Source: Bradyrhizobium sp. ISRA464
GTDB taxonomy: Bacteria > Pseudomonadota > Alphaproteobacteria > Rhizobiales > Xanthobacteraceae
Direction of reading: 5' to 3'
Length of the DNA: 64,000 nucleotides
Assembly (NCBI RefSeq): GCF_029910095.1
Contig: NZ_CP094526.1
Coordinates: 5,332,001-5,396,000, forward strand
Position 1 is the stretch's first letter, and the number at the start of each line of letters is the position of its first letter. Positions 36,599 through 45,033 of the stretch are shown here, piece by piece. The notes under the pieces were generated by a model, which worked only from the letters and a program-made list of their open reading frames with translations, was not told where the DNA came from and did no database searches. The translations under genes and the position numbers were made by a program.

Positions 36599-37714
36599 TT
36601 GAAATACATCCTTCGACAGTCGGCGTTCACCTTGTTGTCGTTCGCCTTTCTATATGTGCTGCTCGCCGGCGCGTCGTTCCTCGTCTTTCCGGGCCCATCG
36701 AGCGCCGGTCCGCGGGATTTCCAGGCCGCGGGAGAAACGCTCTACATGACAGTTCCCAAATATGTCTTCCTTGGCCGCAGCGTGCTGGCCAACCCGGATC
36801 GGAAGATCATTCTGGTGGGAGCATCGAATACCGGAGTCGGATTCCGGCAGAAGCTCGTGCAGTCGAAACTCGCCTGCGCCAAGGTCAGCAACCTCGCGAT
36901 GGGGGGCGCCAACATCACCGAGGTCAGGCAGGTGATCGATCTTGTCCACGATGTGCAGACCGATCAGGAGCGCCGGCAAAATACCTTCGTCATCGGCATC
37001 TGGTTCGGCATGTTCATCGATTCGGATGTGAAATTTGCCGATGGCGACCGCCATCGCGGCGAGAGCGATATCGATATCGAACGGTACCGCTACGGCTTCT
37101 ATCGTCGCACGCCCGACGGTCCGGTTGCGGTGTTGCCACCGCAATGGCTGGACGCGGGTGTCATGGCGATCCGGCCGTTCCTGCTGCTCGAGAAGGCCGC
37201 GCGCGAGGCCCGGGCCGGCGTCAATCTCGTGATGACCGGCCGCACCAGCGCCCAACGCACCGACGACGAGCGCGAAAGCGTCGTGATGACGGAGGCGGAC
37301 AAGCAAAAGGCGTTGCAATACTGGACGGAGACCATGGGGCGCCCCAACGACATTGCTCCAGGCCAGGTCGACGTCCTGAAAAAGACCATCCAGGCGCTGC
37401 TGGATTCAGGAGAGAAGGTCGTGCTCGTCGACCTGCCGATCCCCGCCTGGCATCGCGATGCAAGCCCGTATGAACCGAGCTACCGGCTGGCGCTGAAGGG
37501 CCTGCTTCAGGAATTCGGCGATCAGCCGAACTTCGCCTCGCTGAGCATGGACGACCTCGACAACGACCTCGACTATTCGGACGAGGTGCACGCCAAGCGG
37601 CATCTGGCCGATGTCTGGTCGATCAGGCTGGCGAAGACGCTGGATTCGTTCCTCTGCCAGCAGAAGCCCGACAACGCGCCACGGGTCACCACCGTGCGCT
37701 CTTCGGAGGGGTGA
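36599..37714 (+). CDS. SGNH-like membrane-anchored MBOAT partner (DltD/AlgJ-like)
   Basis: About 371 residues from a TTG at 36599, two bases after the MBOAT stop. Residues 8-30 are one membrane helix (FTLLSFAFLYVLLAGASFLV), the rest periplasmic. The motif ILVGASNTGVGF near 77 fits an SGNH nucleophile block and SDEVHAKRH near 326 fits the catalytic Asp-x-x-His block; LAMGGANITEVRQ is the block II glycine region. Partners of this kind (DltD, AlgJ, AlgX, PatB) complete acyl transfer outside the membrane. The open frame extends upstream over the MBOAT gene in another frame, but that part has no signal. No family name beyond SGNH-like is claimed. Confidence 0.8.
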   Translation: MKYILRQSAFTLLSFAFLYVLLAGASFLVFPGPSSAGPRDFQAAGETLYMTVPKYVFLGRSVLANPDRKIILVGASNTGVGFRQKLVQSKLACAKVSNLAMGGANITEVRQVIDLVHDVQTDQERRQNTFVIGIWFGMFIDSDVKFADGDRHRGESDIDIERYRYGFYRRTPDGPVAVLPPQWLDAGVMAIRPFLLLEKAAREARAGVNLVMTGRTSAQRTDDERESVVMTEADKQKALQYWTETMGRPNDIAPGQVDVLKKTIQALLDSGEKVVLVDLPIPAWHRDASPYEPSYRLALKGLLQEFGDQPNFASLSMDDLDNDLDYSDEVHAKRHLADVWSIRLAKTLDSFLCQQKPDNAPRVTTVRSSEG

Positions 37715-37793
37715 CAGCGGTTCCGGACAACTGACCGGCACGCAATCCGCGCGCCGCGCGCCACCACAACTCAGTCGACAAAGGAAGACGCAA

Positions 37794-38033
37794 ATGGAGA
37801 AGGCCGAAGTCTACAGCAAGCTCACCGCCGTTTTTCAGGACGTCTTTGACGAGGACGACCTTGCGCTGACGCCGCAAACCACTGCCGACGACGTCGATGG
37901 CTGGGACAGCCTGTCTCATATCCGCCTTGTGCTGGCCGTATCGAAGGCCTTCGGCGTGAAGTTCTCGGCTTCCGAGATCGGCGGCCTCAAGAATGTCGGC
38001 GAGTTCGCCGACCTGATCGAGAAGAAGGCGTAA
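37794..38033 (+). CDS. Acyl carrier protein
   Basis: A protein of 79 residues, the normal ACP length. The phosphopantetheine serine is in the motif GWDSLSHIRL near residue 40, followed by helix III features (FGVKFSASEIGGLKNVGEFADLI). Acidic residues dominate helix II, as expected. The ATG at 37794 has AAGGAAG eight bases upstream. It is not beside fatty-acid synthesis genes; its neighbours are an SGNH protein and a VOC protein, so it probably carries the hydroxyacyl group loaded by FkbH for the MBOAT enzyme, as DltC does for D-alanine. Confidence 0.92.
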   Translation: MEKAEVYSKLTAVFQDVFDEDDLALTPQTTADDVDGWDSLSHIRLVLAVSKAFGVKFSASEIGGLKNVGEFADLIEKKA

Positions 38034-38039
38034 CGGCGC

Positions 38040-38504
38040 GTGAACCACCCGGCGAACCACATCGCGTCAGCATCGGACGTACTGGCCTTCCATCACCTCG
38101 GGCTTGCGGTCGCCGCCCCGGAGGAGGCCTTTCGTTACCTGGCGTCACTCGGCTATGTCCCGGGAAACTCCGCTTACGATCCGATACAGCGGGTCAACCT
38201 CGCCATGCGGCATCACCCGGTGATGCCGGATGTCGAGGTGATCTGGCCGGGCGACGGCCCCTCCCCCATCGACAAGCTGATCAAGCGGACCGGCACCATG
38301 ATCTACCATTTGTGCTACGCCTGCCCCAATGCCGAACGCGCGCTCGATGCGCTGGCGGCGTCCGGGGTCGAGATCGTGCCGGTCGGCACGCCCGCGCCGG
38401 CGATATTGTTCGGCGGCCAGAAGGTCTCGTTTCACCACGTTTCCGGTTTCGGCCTCATTGAGCTTCTCGAAACCGACATTGAACCTCAGGCGACGATTGC
38501 ATGA
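38040..38504 (+). CDS. VOC-superfamily protein (glyoxalase/epimerase-like)
   Basis: A protein of 154 residues with one vicinal-oxygen-chelate domain. FHHLGLAVAAPEEAFRYL near residue 17, IYHLCYACPNAERALDAL near 90 and GLIELLE near 140 supply histidine and glutamate ligands in the order found in methylmalonyl-CoA epimerase-like proteins. It starts with a GTG six bases after the ACP stop and ends by overlapping the next start (ATGA), so it is translationally tied to the ACP gene. It may epimerise or otherwise process the ACP-bound acid; the reaction is not known. Confidence 0.8.
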   Translation: MNHPANHIASASDVLAFHHLGLAVAAPEEAFRYLASLGYVPGNSAYDPIQRVNLAMRHHPVMPDVEVIWPGDGPSPIDKLIKRTGTMIYHLCYACPNAERALDALAASGVEIVPVGTPAPAILFGGQKVSFHHVSGFGLIELLETDIEPQATIA

Positions 38505-38962
38505 AGACCGCTTACTGGGTACGCCGCTTCAGTCATGTCAGCCGCATTCCGTGCAGCCTGACGCTCGCTGCCCTGCTTGTCGCAGTGCCGGCACAGGCTC
38601 AGGTCGTCGGCTTCGGACGATCGTCGGCGCCAATGTACGGAGGAACCGGCGTGTCGCCGATGCCCGCGAACCCGTTCCCGCCGATGAAGGGTACATATGC
38701 GCCGCCCCATAAGGCGCCGGACGGGACAGCCTGCATATCGGTCCATCCGTCGACGCATCCGCAGGTCATCAATCCGAAGATCATCGATCAGATCGTGACC
38801 TTGAACAACGCTTGCGGCCAGTCCATCAACGTTCAGGTCTGCTATGCCGGCAGTTCGGACTGCATCAAGGTTGCACTGAGCGGCTACCAGAAGCTGCAAA
38901 GGATCCTCGGGATCTCGGCGGGCTCGACCGCATTCCGCTACGAGTACCGCGAGCTCTATTGA
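38501..38962 (+). CDS. Secreted protein of unknown function
   Basis: A protein of 153 residues with a Sec signal (IPCSLTLAALLVAVPAQAQ, cleavage after AQA likely). The mature part is proline-rich at first (PMPANPFPPMKG), then has four cysteines (CISV, NACGQ, VCYAG, DCIKV) that could form two disulphides. No family was recognised. It overlaps the VOC gene by four bases and the next small frame by one base, so it belongs to the same transcript as the ACP and MBOAT genes, and a periplasmic role in the same modification is likely but unproven. Confidence 0.7.
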   Translation: MKTAYWVRRFSHVSRIPCSLTLAALLVAVPAQAQVVGFGRSSAPMYGGTGVSPMPANPFPPMKGTYAPPHKAPDGTACISVHPSTHPQVINPKIIDQIVTLNNACGQSINVQVCYAGSSDCIKVALSGYQKLQRILGISAGSTAFRYEYRELY

Positions 38963-39096
38963 TGGCGCAGTCAACACCACCCGCAGCCCTTGTCGGGTCG
39001 CACGATGCTTGCCCGCCGACGCATGTGGTCACTCATGACATCCTGACGGAGATCTACCGCGCCGAATTCAGCATCCTCACTCGAACCGGGCCTTGA
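38962..39096 (+). CDS. Putative 44-residue coupled small protein
   Basis: A short frame whose ATG shares one base with the stop of the secreted-protein gene (TGATG) and whose stop is four bases before the SDR start. The product begins MAQSTPPAALVGSHDACPPT; it has no membrane segment and no known family. Position and tight spacing suggest a translated gene; it could also be a remnant or a coupling leader. Confidence 0.4.
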   Translation: MAQSTPPAALVGSHDACPPTHVVTHDILTEIYRAEFSILTRTGP

Positions 39097-39100
39097 GCGC

Positions 39101-40084
39101 ATGTCCAACACCACTCAGGCAATCGTATTCGGAGGTGCCGGCTTCATCGGAACGCATCTGATGAACCGGCTGGTCGCATCCGGGCAATACCGGCGGGTCG
39201 TTGCCGCCGACATCGGCAAACCGAGAACCCTGGTTGCCGGCGTCGAATATGTCCATCACGATGTCCGCGAGCCGGTCGACCCTAAGCTCGCACGCGGCCT
39301 GCCTGCCGACATCTTCAATCTGGCGGCGATCCACACGACACCGGGCCACCCGGACGGCGAATACTACTACACCAATGTGCTCGGAGCGGTGAACGTGTGC
39401 CGGTTTGCCAAGGAAACTGGCAGCCGGAATATCACTTTCACAAGCTCGATATCCATTTACGGTCCGAGCGAAGCCCCGCTTGACGAAGACTCGCAGCCCG
39501 CGCCGGTCAGCGCCTACGGACGTTCAAAGCTATCGGCCGAAGCCATCCATCGTCTTTGGCAGTCAGAGGACGCGGCAAGACGACTCACGATCGTTCGCCC
39601 CGCCGTTATCTACGGCCTCTATGAGGGAGGCAATTTCACGCGGCTGTCGCGGCTGCTGCAAAGACGGGCTTTCGTCTATCCCGGCCGAACCGATACCATC
39701 AAGTCGTGCGGCTATGTGAAGGACCTGGTGTCGTCGATGCTCTTCATGGCGGCACGCAACGATGGCGTGTCGGTCTACAATTTCTGCTACGAGCACCGCT
39801 ACACGATCAGCGACATCTGCGCAGCGTTCACGCAGGCCGCCGGCTACAAGAAGCCAACGCTGACCATTCCGATATGGTTCATGAATCTCGCCGTCCTTCC
39901 GTTCGAGGTGCTGCACAAGGCCGGCATCAAGACCGGGATCAACCGCGAACGCATCCGGAAGTTGTGGTTCTCAACGAACATCCTGCCGAAGCGGTTGGTC
40001 GCCAGCGGGTTCAAGTTCGACTACGACGTAACGAGCTCGCTTCACGAATGGAAGCACGACTCCGGCATCGGCGATTTCGATTGA
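39101..40084 (+). CDS. NAD-dependent epimerase/dehydratase (extended SDR)
   Basis: A protein of 327 residues with the nucleotide motif FGGAGFIGTHL near residue 10, FTSSISIYGPSEAPLDE near 118 (catalytic serine), and YGRSK near 142 (catalytic tyrosine and lysine). It belongs to the nucleotide-sugar epimerase/dehydratase branch, but substrate motifs do not point to a known member. IPIWFMNLAVLPFEVLHKAG near 260 is unusually hydrophobic and may touch the membrane. It is the last gene of the FkbH-MBOAT-ACP run. It may make the sugar that receives the acyl group. Confidence 0.82.
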   Translation: MSNTTQAIVFGGAGFIGTHLMNRLVASGQYRRVVAADIGKPRTLVAGVEYVHHDVREPVDPKLARGLPADIFNLAAIHTTPGHPDGEYYYTNVLGAVNVCRFAKETGSRNITFTSSISIYGPSEAPLDEDSQPAPVSAYGRSKLSAEAIHRLWQSEDAARRLTIVRPAVIYGLYEGGNFTRLSRLLQRRAFVYPGRTDTIKSCGYVKDLVSSMLFMAARNDGVSVYNFCYEHRYTISDICAAFTQAAGYKKPTLTIPIWFMNLAVLPFEVLHKAGIKTGINRERIRKLWFSTNILPKRLVASGFKFDYDVTSSLHEWKHDSGIGDFD

Positions 40085-40110
40085 TCACCGCGCGATCTCT
40101 AACTGGTCTC

Positions 40111-40300
40111 TGACAGGCCAAGAACGTCCTGAAGTACGGCTTGGTCGACGACAGTTGGCGACGATCCGCCTCGGCTTGGCGTTCTCTTCCTCGAGCTGAC
40201 GCTGCCGCTTTCACCTCCGTCGGCATCCAGCCCGCCACACTTCGTTGCGCCAGTTGTAGAACGTCGCGTCCCTGATCTCCGGCTGGCCGGAGACCTTCTC
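40111..40300 (-). pseudogene. Relic of an IS3-family OrfA transposase
   Basis: Read on the minus strand in three frames, the fragments resemble IS3-type OrfA: RDATFYNWRNE (helix-turn-helix part), then QLEEENAKPRRIVAN and VVDQAVLQDVLG (leucine-zipper part). The frames change between fragments and no start or OrfB is present, so it is a decayed remnant. The calls come from remembered family patterns. Confidence 0.6.
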
Positions 40301-40733
40301 GAGACCTTCTCAACCGATACCCATCCTCGCCTGTCGGGCGGTGCGAAAGTTCCCATGTCCACCCATGGAACCCGGACCTCGCGCGCGGTACCGCCACTGA
40401 AAAGAGCCACTCCGGTCACAGCTTTGGCCGCGCGTCCTTCTGATCGTATTTTCTTCTACTTGCTCGCCTGTCGTCTTTCGTTCGACTTGTTGTTGTACGC
40501 GGCCGGCTATGCGCCGACGACCGGCACGAGAATTGCTCGGTTTGACCGGAACCGCAGTCGACCAGCGATAGTGCCCCGCGACCCAAGGCAAGTTCCGCAA
40601 ATGTATGATGCACCGCACTCTTGCTGACACATTTGTTTGGCACGTTCGAGGGGCTGATGCGTTCAGCGTGGGCCAATTTTTGCTCACTTCGGCGCGGCAC
40701 AATCCAGGAACTCAAGTCAGGTAGACGAGCCGG
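40301..40733. other. Region upstream of exoP, no gene seen
   Basis: No supported gene between the OrfA relic and exoP. It should contain the exoP promoter. A TGGCAC at about 40640 lacks a matching -12 element, so no sigma-54 site is claimed. Confidence 0.35.
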
Positions 40734-43148
40734 ATGCTCCAAACTCGAATCACACCCCCTCGCGAGATCGAATCTCCCACGCAAGAGTCGGCTTCGCTGG
40801 AGCAGACGATTTCTGCCGCGGTCGCGCTGATCGGCCGCCAGTACCCTGTGATGATTTTCGTGATGTGCCTGTGCATCGGTCTGGCCGGCGTCTATTTGGT
40901 GACCGCACCGAAGCGATATACCGGCACCGCCGTGCTCCTGATCGACAGCCGCAAGATGCAGGGCCTGCAGACCCAGCAGGCAACCACCGCCGACAGTTCG
41001 ATCGACTCGGCCATGGTCGACAGCCAGGTCGAAGTGCTGAAGTCCGAGACCATTGCGACAAACGTCATCAAGCAGCTGCACCTGCTCGATTCGCCTGAGT
41101 TCACCGGCGAGGAAGCTGGGCTGCTCTCCAGCGTCTCGAACCTGTTTTCCTGGATGTTTCCGGAACAGCGCCCGTCCGAAGCCGCATTGATGCGTATCGC
41201 GATCGGCAAGGTGCTCGGCAACCTCTCGATCAAGCGCGTCGGCCTGAGCTATGTCATCGAGATTTCCTACCAGTCGCGCTCGCCCGACGAGGCCGCACGT
41301 ATCGCGAATGCGGTGGCCGAAGGCTACATCAACGATTCGCTGGAGTCGAAATATCAGGCGTCACGGCGCGCGGCGGTCTGGCTACAGGATCGGCTGAAGG
41401 AACTGCGGACGGAGGCATCCACCGCAGAACGCGCCGTCGTCGACTTCAAGGCGAAGAACAACATCGTCGATGCCGGCGGGCGGCTGCTGACCGAGCAGCA
41501 GCTGGCGGAGATCAACAGTTCTCTGACGCAGGCTCGCGCACAGCGCGCCGAAGCGCAGGCCAAGCTCGAGCGGATCACGGCAATTCTGAATTCGGACGAC
41601 GGCGACTCCAAGGTCATCCTGAATGATCTGGCGACCGTGACCGACACCATGAACAATCCGGTGATCACCAAACTGCGGCAGACCTATCTCGATTACGCGG
41701 CGCGTGAGGCCGACTGGTCCAATCGATACGGACCGACCCACCTTGCGGTCGTCAACCTGCGCAACCAGATGCGCGAAATCAGGCATTCGATCACCGATGA
41801 GCTGCGGCGCACGGCCGAGGTCTACAAGAGCGACCTCGCGATTGCGAAAGCGCGCGAGGAATCCAGTCAAAAGAGCCTGAACGATACAATCGCGTTGTCC
41901 AATGGCACCAATCAGGCACAGATCGCCTTGCGCGATCTGGAGAGCAATGCACAGAGCGCCCGCGCGCTGTCGGACAACTTCCTGCAGCTCTACATGGTCT
42001 CGGTTCAGCAGCAATCGTTTCCGATCACTGAAGCGCGCGTGATCACGCAGGCGTCCAATGCTCCCAACAAGACATCGCCCAAGACGACCCTCATTCTGCT
42101 GGCGACGCTGATCGGCGGGGCAATCCTCGCAGGGGGCGTCGCCGTGCTGCTCGACATGATGGATCGGGTGTTCAGAACGGTGTCTCAGGTCGAGCAGTAC
42201 CTCCACACTAGCTGCCTTGCCTCGATCCCGACGATCGGCAGCGAGCAGAACGCGCGCCTGGCCTCGCATCCTCTGCTGTCCAGAGCAGGACGGCTGTTCA
42301 ACAGGCGAACGAAGAAACCGCAGCCAGCGGCACCAAAGCCGGTTGCAGCGGCAGCTTCGGGTCTGCCGCTGGGAAAACCCGAACTCAGGTCAAGACACCC
42401 GCAGCCACATGGCGATCGTCTATTGGCGGCCGACCAGAGCGTCGGCAGATACGTGATCAACTCGCCCTTCTCGCGCTTTGCGGAGGGCTTCCGTTCGATC
42501 AAGCTTGCATGCGATCTCAGCAGCTACGGATCGTCCAACAAGGTGGTGGGCATTACCTCCGGGCTTCCCAATGAGGGCAAATCCACGGTCAGCGAGGCGC
42601 TGGCCCAGACCGTTGCACAGAGCGGCTCCCGGACGCTCCTGATCGACGGTGATATCCGCAATCCAAGCCTCACCGCGAGGCTGGCGTCCTCCGCGCAGGC
42701 CGGCTTGATCGACGTTGTCCTGGGCAGGGTCGATTGGACGGATGCGGTCTGGATCGATCCCCAGACCAATCTTCATTTCATGCCGTGCGTTGTGACCTCA
42801 CGCTTCTCCAATTCCAGCGACGTGCTGGCCTCGCAGCAAATGGAACGATTGTTCCAGCATCTGAGGGAGCACTACGATCGCATCATCCTCGACCTCAGCC
42901 CGCTCGCACCAGTGATCGACGTTCGCGCCACCGGGGCGCTGGCGGATTCGTATATTCTGGTCGTCGAATGGGCCAAGGCCAAGGTCGACATTCTCGAGCG
43001 CGTGCTGAGCGAAGCCCCTGTCGTCCGCGAACGCATGCTTGGTGCAGTCCTTAACAAAGTGAACATGGCGGTGATGAGCCGCTACGACATCTACAGCGCC
43101 GGCTACTACCGCAATCGGTACTACAAGCGGTACGGCTACGTCGACTAG
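40734..43148 (+). CDS. exoP: ExoP: polysaccharide co-polymerase fused to BY-kinase
   Basis: A protein of 804 residues. An N-terminal Wzz domain lies between two membrane helices (about 38-58 and 451-474), with a coiled-coil periplasmic part of about 390 residues. The C-terminal tyrosine-kinase domain has Walker A GLPNEGKST near 608, Walker A' LLIDGDIRNP near 635 and Walker B IILDLSPL near 717. The tail is a tyrosine cluster (eight tyrosines in the last 21 residues, including GYYRNRYY) for autophosphorylation. ExoP/Wzc controls chain length and couples polymerisation to export through the OPX lipoprotein. It stands alone, with transposase relics on each side, so it may have been rearranged into this place. 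Confidence 0.94.
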   Translation: MLQTRITPPREIESPTQESASLEQTISAAVALIGRQYPVMIFVMCLCIGLAGVYLVTAPKRYTGTAVLLIDSRKMQGLQTQQATTADSSIDSAMVDSQVEVLKSETIATNVIKQLHLLDSPEFTGEEAGLLSSVSNLFSWMFPEQRPSEAALMRIAIGKVLGNLSIKRVGLSYVIEISYQSRSPDEAARIANAVAEGYINDSLESKYQASRRAAVWLQDRLKELRTEASTAERAVVDFKAKNNIVDAGGRLLTEQQLAEINSSLTQARAQRAEAQAKLERITAILNSDDGDSKVILNDLATVTDTMNNPVITKLRQTYLDYAAREADWSNRYGPTHLAVVNLRNQMREIRHSITDELRRTAEVYKSDLAIAKAREESSQKSLNDTIALSNGTNQAQIALRDLESNAQSARALSDNFLQLYMVSVQQQSFPITEARVITQASNAPNKTSPKTTLILLATLIGGAILAGGVAVLLDMMDRVFRTVSQVEQYLHTSCLASIPTIGSEQNARLASHPLLSRAGRLFNRRTKKPQPAAPKPVAAAASGLPLGKPELRSRHPQPHGDRLLAADQSVGRYVINSPFSRFAEGFRSIKLACDLSSYGSSNKVVGITSGLPNEGKSTVSEALAQTVAQSGSRTLLIDGDIRNPSLTARLASSAQAGLIDVVLGRVDWTDAVWIDPQTNLHFMPCVVTSRFSNSSDVLASQQMERLFQHLREHYDRIILDLSPLAPVIDVRATGALADSYILVVEWAKAKVDILERVLSEAPVVRERMLGAVLNKVNMAVMSRYDIYSAGYYRNRYYKRYGYVD

Positions 43149-43189
43149 CGCTTGATCCGGCGAAGGGATAGACCCGATCATCCGGGCGG

Positions 43190-43390
43190 CCAATGAGACG
43201 ACGCGCCGTGGGCGCGGACTCATTAGTGCGCAGCCAAATTCGGATTGATGCGAGTTTGACGAGCGCCAGATAGTTGGCTGCGAGCTTGTCATATCGGGTT
43301 GCGACGCGCCGACATTGCTTGATCTTTGTTGAAGAGCCGTTCGATCAAGATAAGCGCGCGATACAGATAGGGGTTGAAGCTGCTTCCGAC
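43190..43390 (-). pseudogene. Relic of an IS5-family transposase C-terminus
   Basis: On the minus strand FNPYLYRALILIERLFNK is followed, after a one-base insertion, by KIKQCRRVATRYDKLAANYL and VKLASIRIWLRTNESAP, the typical end of IS5-type transposases. The extra base breaks the frame and the 5' part is missing. No flanking inverted repeats or target duplication were recognised. The rest of 43390-43737 shows nothing identifiable. Confidence 0.7.
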
Positions 43391-43737
43391 GCCATAGCGG
43401 ACTTGGCCGGACTTGCTACTGGCTCGCCCCGGTCGCGAATGACCCATCTGAGACATCTGCCGACGCGCAGCATCACTTGTCGTGCAACACTTGCGGAATC
43501 CACAGTGATGGCGACAAGTATGTGAAACATGGGCCATGCATGTACCGTCGCGTGGCGCGTGATAGCGCCTCCTCAGCCCGCTGAAGGGCTTGAGGCGTCT
43601 GCGCGTCAAGCAGCATCGCCAACCGCACGCTAACTTCGCCCGATATCAAGCGGGATTCTCCAGTTGAGATTGTGGCTGAACAGTTCCGGGCACGGAACAA
43701 ACCCGCGACAGACAGGCGCCCTAGCCGAAAGGATGAG

Positions 43738-43779
43738 TCGTGGTAAACTAAACCAAATTCGTGGTAAACTAGATTAAAT
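43738..43779. promoter_or_regulatory. Two 21-bp direct repeats upstream of the LuxR-type regulator
   Basis: Units 43738-43758 and 43759-43779 share TCGTGGTAAACTA and AAAT with three mismatches between. The spacing of 21 bp is two helical turns, so a protein would bind the same face twice. They lie 123 bases upstream of the regulator start in an AT-rich patch, and they suit an operator. No binding protein is known. Confidence 0.5.
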
Positions 43780-43901
43780 TGTCAGATTCAATTTCATTCG
43801 GTAGCAGCGCCTTGGACATCGTGATGCGATGGTCCCGGCGCAGGGCCGCGCAAATTGCGACACCGGGCAAGATGCCTCTCAACGTTGCCTAGGATGAAGT
43901 C

Positions 43902-44657
43902 ATGGTCACCGATCATACTTTCCGACACAGCGCGCCTGTCATCAATTTTGAAAAGGATTGCACGCTTGCTGCGACAAGGTCGGGAATCCCCGAAGCCGTC
44001 CTTGTGATCGCCACGCGAAACGAGATCACAGCAGCCGGAATGAAAACCGTACTGCATGCGGCCGGTTACCGTGTGGCGGCGCACTGCTCATGCGAAGATG
44101 ACCTCCTGCGTTCCCTGGATGCCTACCGCCCGGATATCATCATGCTGGCCGAAACCATTGCCGGACGGGACGCCATGAGGGTGGTGTCGCGACTCCGCGC
44201 CTGCGACTGCTCTCTGGCGATAATCTTTCTGGTGGAGGAGCACCACGCGATTGCGGCCTCGGATCTTCTGGTCCTTGACGTGGAGGGGATTCTGTCGAGC
44301 GGCGTCGCCTGCGCCAAGAGCTTCATCGAGTGTGTGCAGAGCGTGCATCATGGCAGGAAGTGGATCGACCTAGACTTGTTGCGCCAGCTCGCGATCGCGG
44401 AACGGTCCTCCGCAATTACGCGCGCACTGACGTCGCGCGAAGCTGATATAGCCCATCTCGTATCGCGAGGCTTGCACAACAAGCAAATCGCCCGCGTACT
44501 CGATTTGTCCGAAGGCACCGTCAAGATGCACTTGCATCACATCTACGGGAAGCTTCAACTTGAGGGCAGAACGCAGTTAGTGCTGTCGATGACTGGAGTA
44601 TCGGGCCCCGCGGGAGAGCCGACCCCTCCTGATCTCGTGGCCGTTGCAAGGCGCTAA
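43902..44657 (+). CDS. LuxR-type regulator with degenerate receiver domain
   Basis: A protein of 251 residues. The first 150 residues look like a response-regulator receiver (VLVIATRNEITAAGMKTVL, then PDIIMLAETIAGRDAMRVVSRLR). The position of the phospho-accepting aspartate is alanine followed by glutamate (MLAET), and the acidic pair near the N-terminus is missing, so phosphorylation is unlikely. The C-terminal LuxR helix-turn-helix is intact: LTSREADIAHLVSRGL near 176 and NKQIARVLDLSEGTVKMHLH. It is probably a DNA-binding regulator of the EPS or peptide genes, controlled without phosphorylation. No sensor kinase is nearby. The repeats at 43738 may be its own operator. Confidence 0.85.
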   Translation: MVTDHTFRHSAPVINFEKDCTLAATRSGIPEAVLVIATRNEITAAGMKTVLHAAGYRVAAHCSCEDDLLRSLDAYRPDIIMLAETIAGRDAMRVVSRLRACDCSLAIIFLVEEHHAIAASDLLVLDVEGILSSGVACAKSFIECVQSVHHGRKWIDLDLLRQLAIAERSSAITRALTSREADIAHLVSRGLHNKQIARVLDLSEGTVKMHLHHIYGKLQLEGRTQLVLSMTGVSGPAGEPTPPDLVAVARR

Positions 44658-45033
44658 CCGAGTGGGTTAGCCGAGGGATTCCGCCTGCCGAAGCCCGGGA
44701 TCCATGACTCCCAATACAGACCGGGAAGAGGAGATCCGGGGGCCCGCGTTGGTGCTCCCGGCTTTACTACGAAACGTCTCTTCGCAAACCCTATCGCGTC
44801 CGCGCTGCCGGCGTTCGCCAGCACGTTGGGCTGCACTCCCGGGGCTGAGCTGCCTGCCAGCGGCCTATATCCATCGATTACTATCGAAGGAATGCTATCG
44901 AGGTGCGAATAGACGCGCGCGCGCATTTCACGGTAACGCTTCGATGGCCCGCTACGTCGGCAGCCGGATCAGACTTACGCCAGGCGTAATGGTCGGTGAA
45001 AGCTTCGGTATCACTCTCAACAGGAGGGTAACC
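44658..45033 (+). other. Upstream region of the secreted-peptide genes
   Basis: No gene is supported. A weak direct repeat, CTATCGAAGG and CTATCGAGG, lies near 44880-44905, with 14-base spacing. A strong ribosome site AGGAGG precedes the start at 45034. The promoter was not recognised. Confidence 0.4.

Noticed and set aside
40640..40660. TGGCAC upstream of exoP as sigma-54 promoter
   Set aside because: No matching -12 element.
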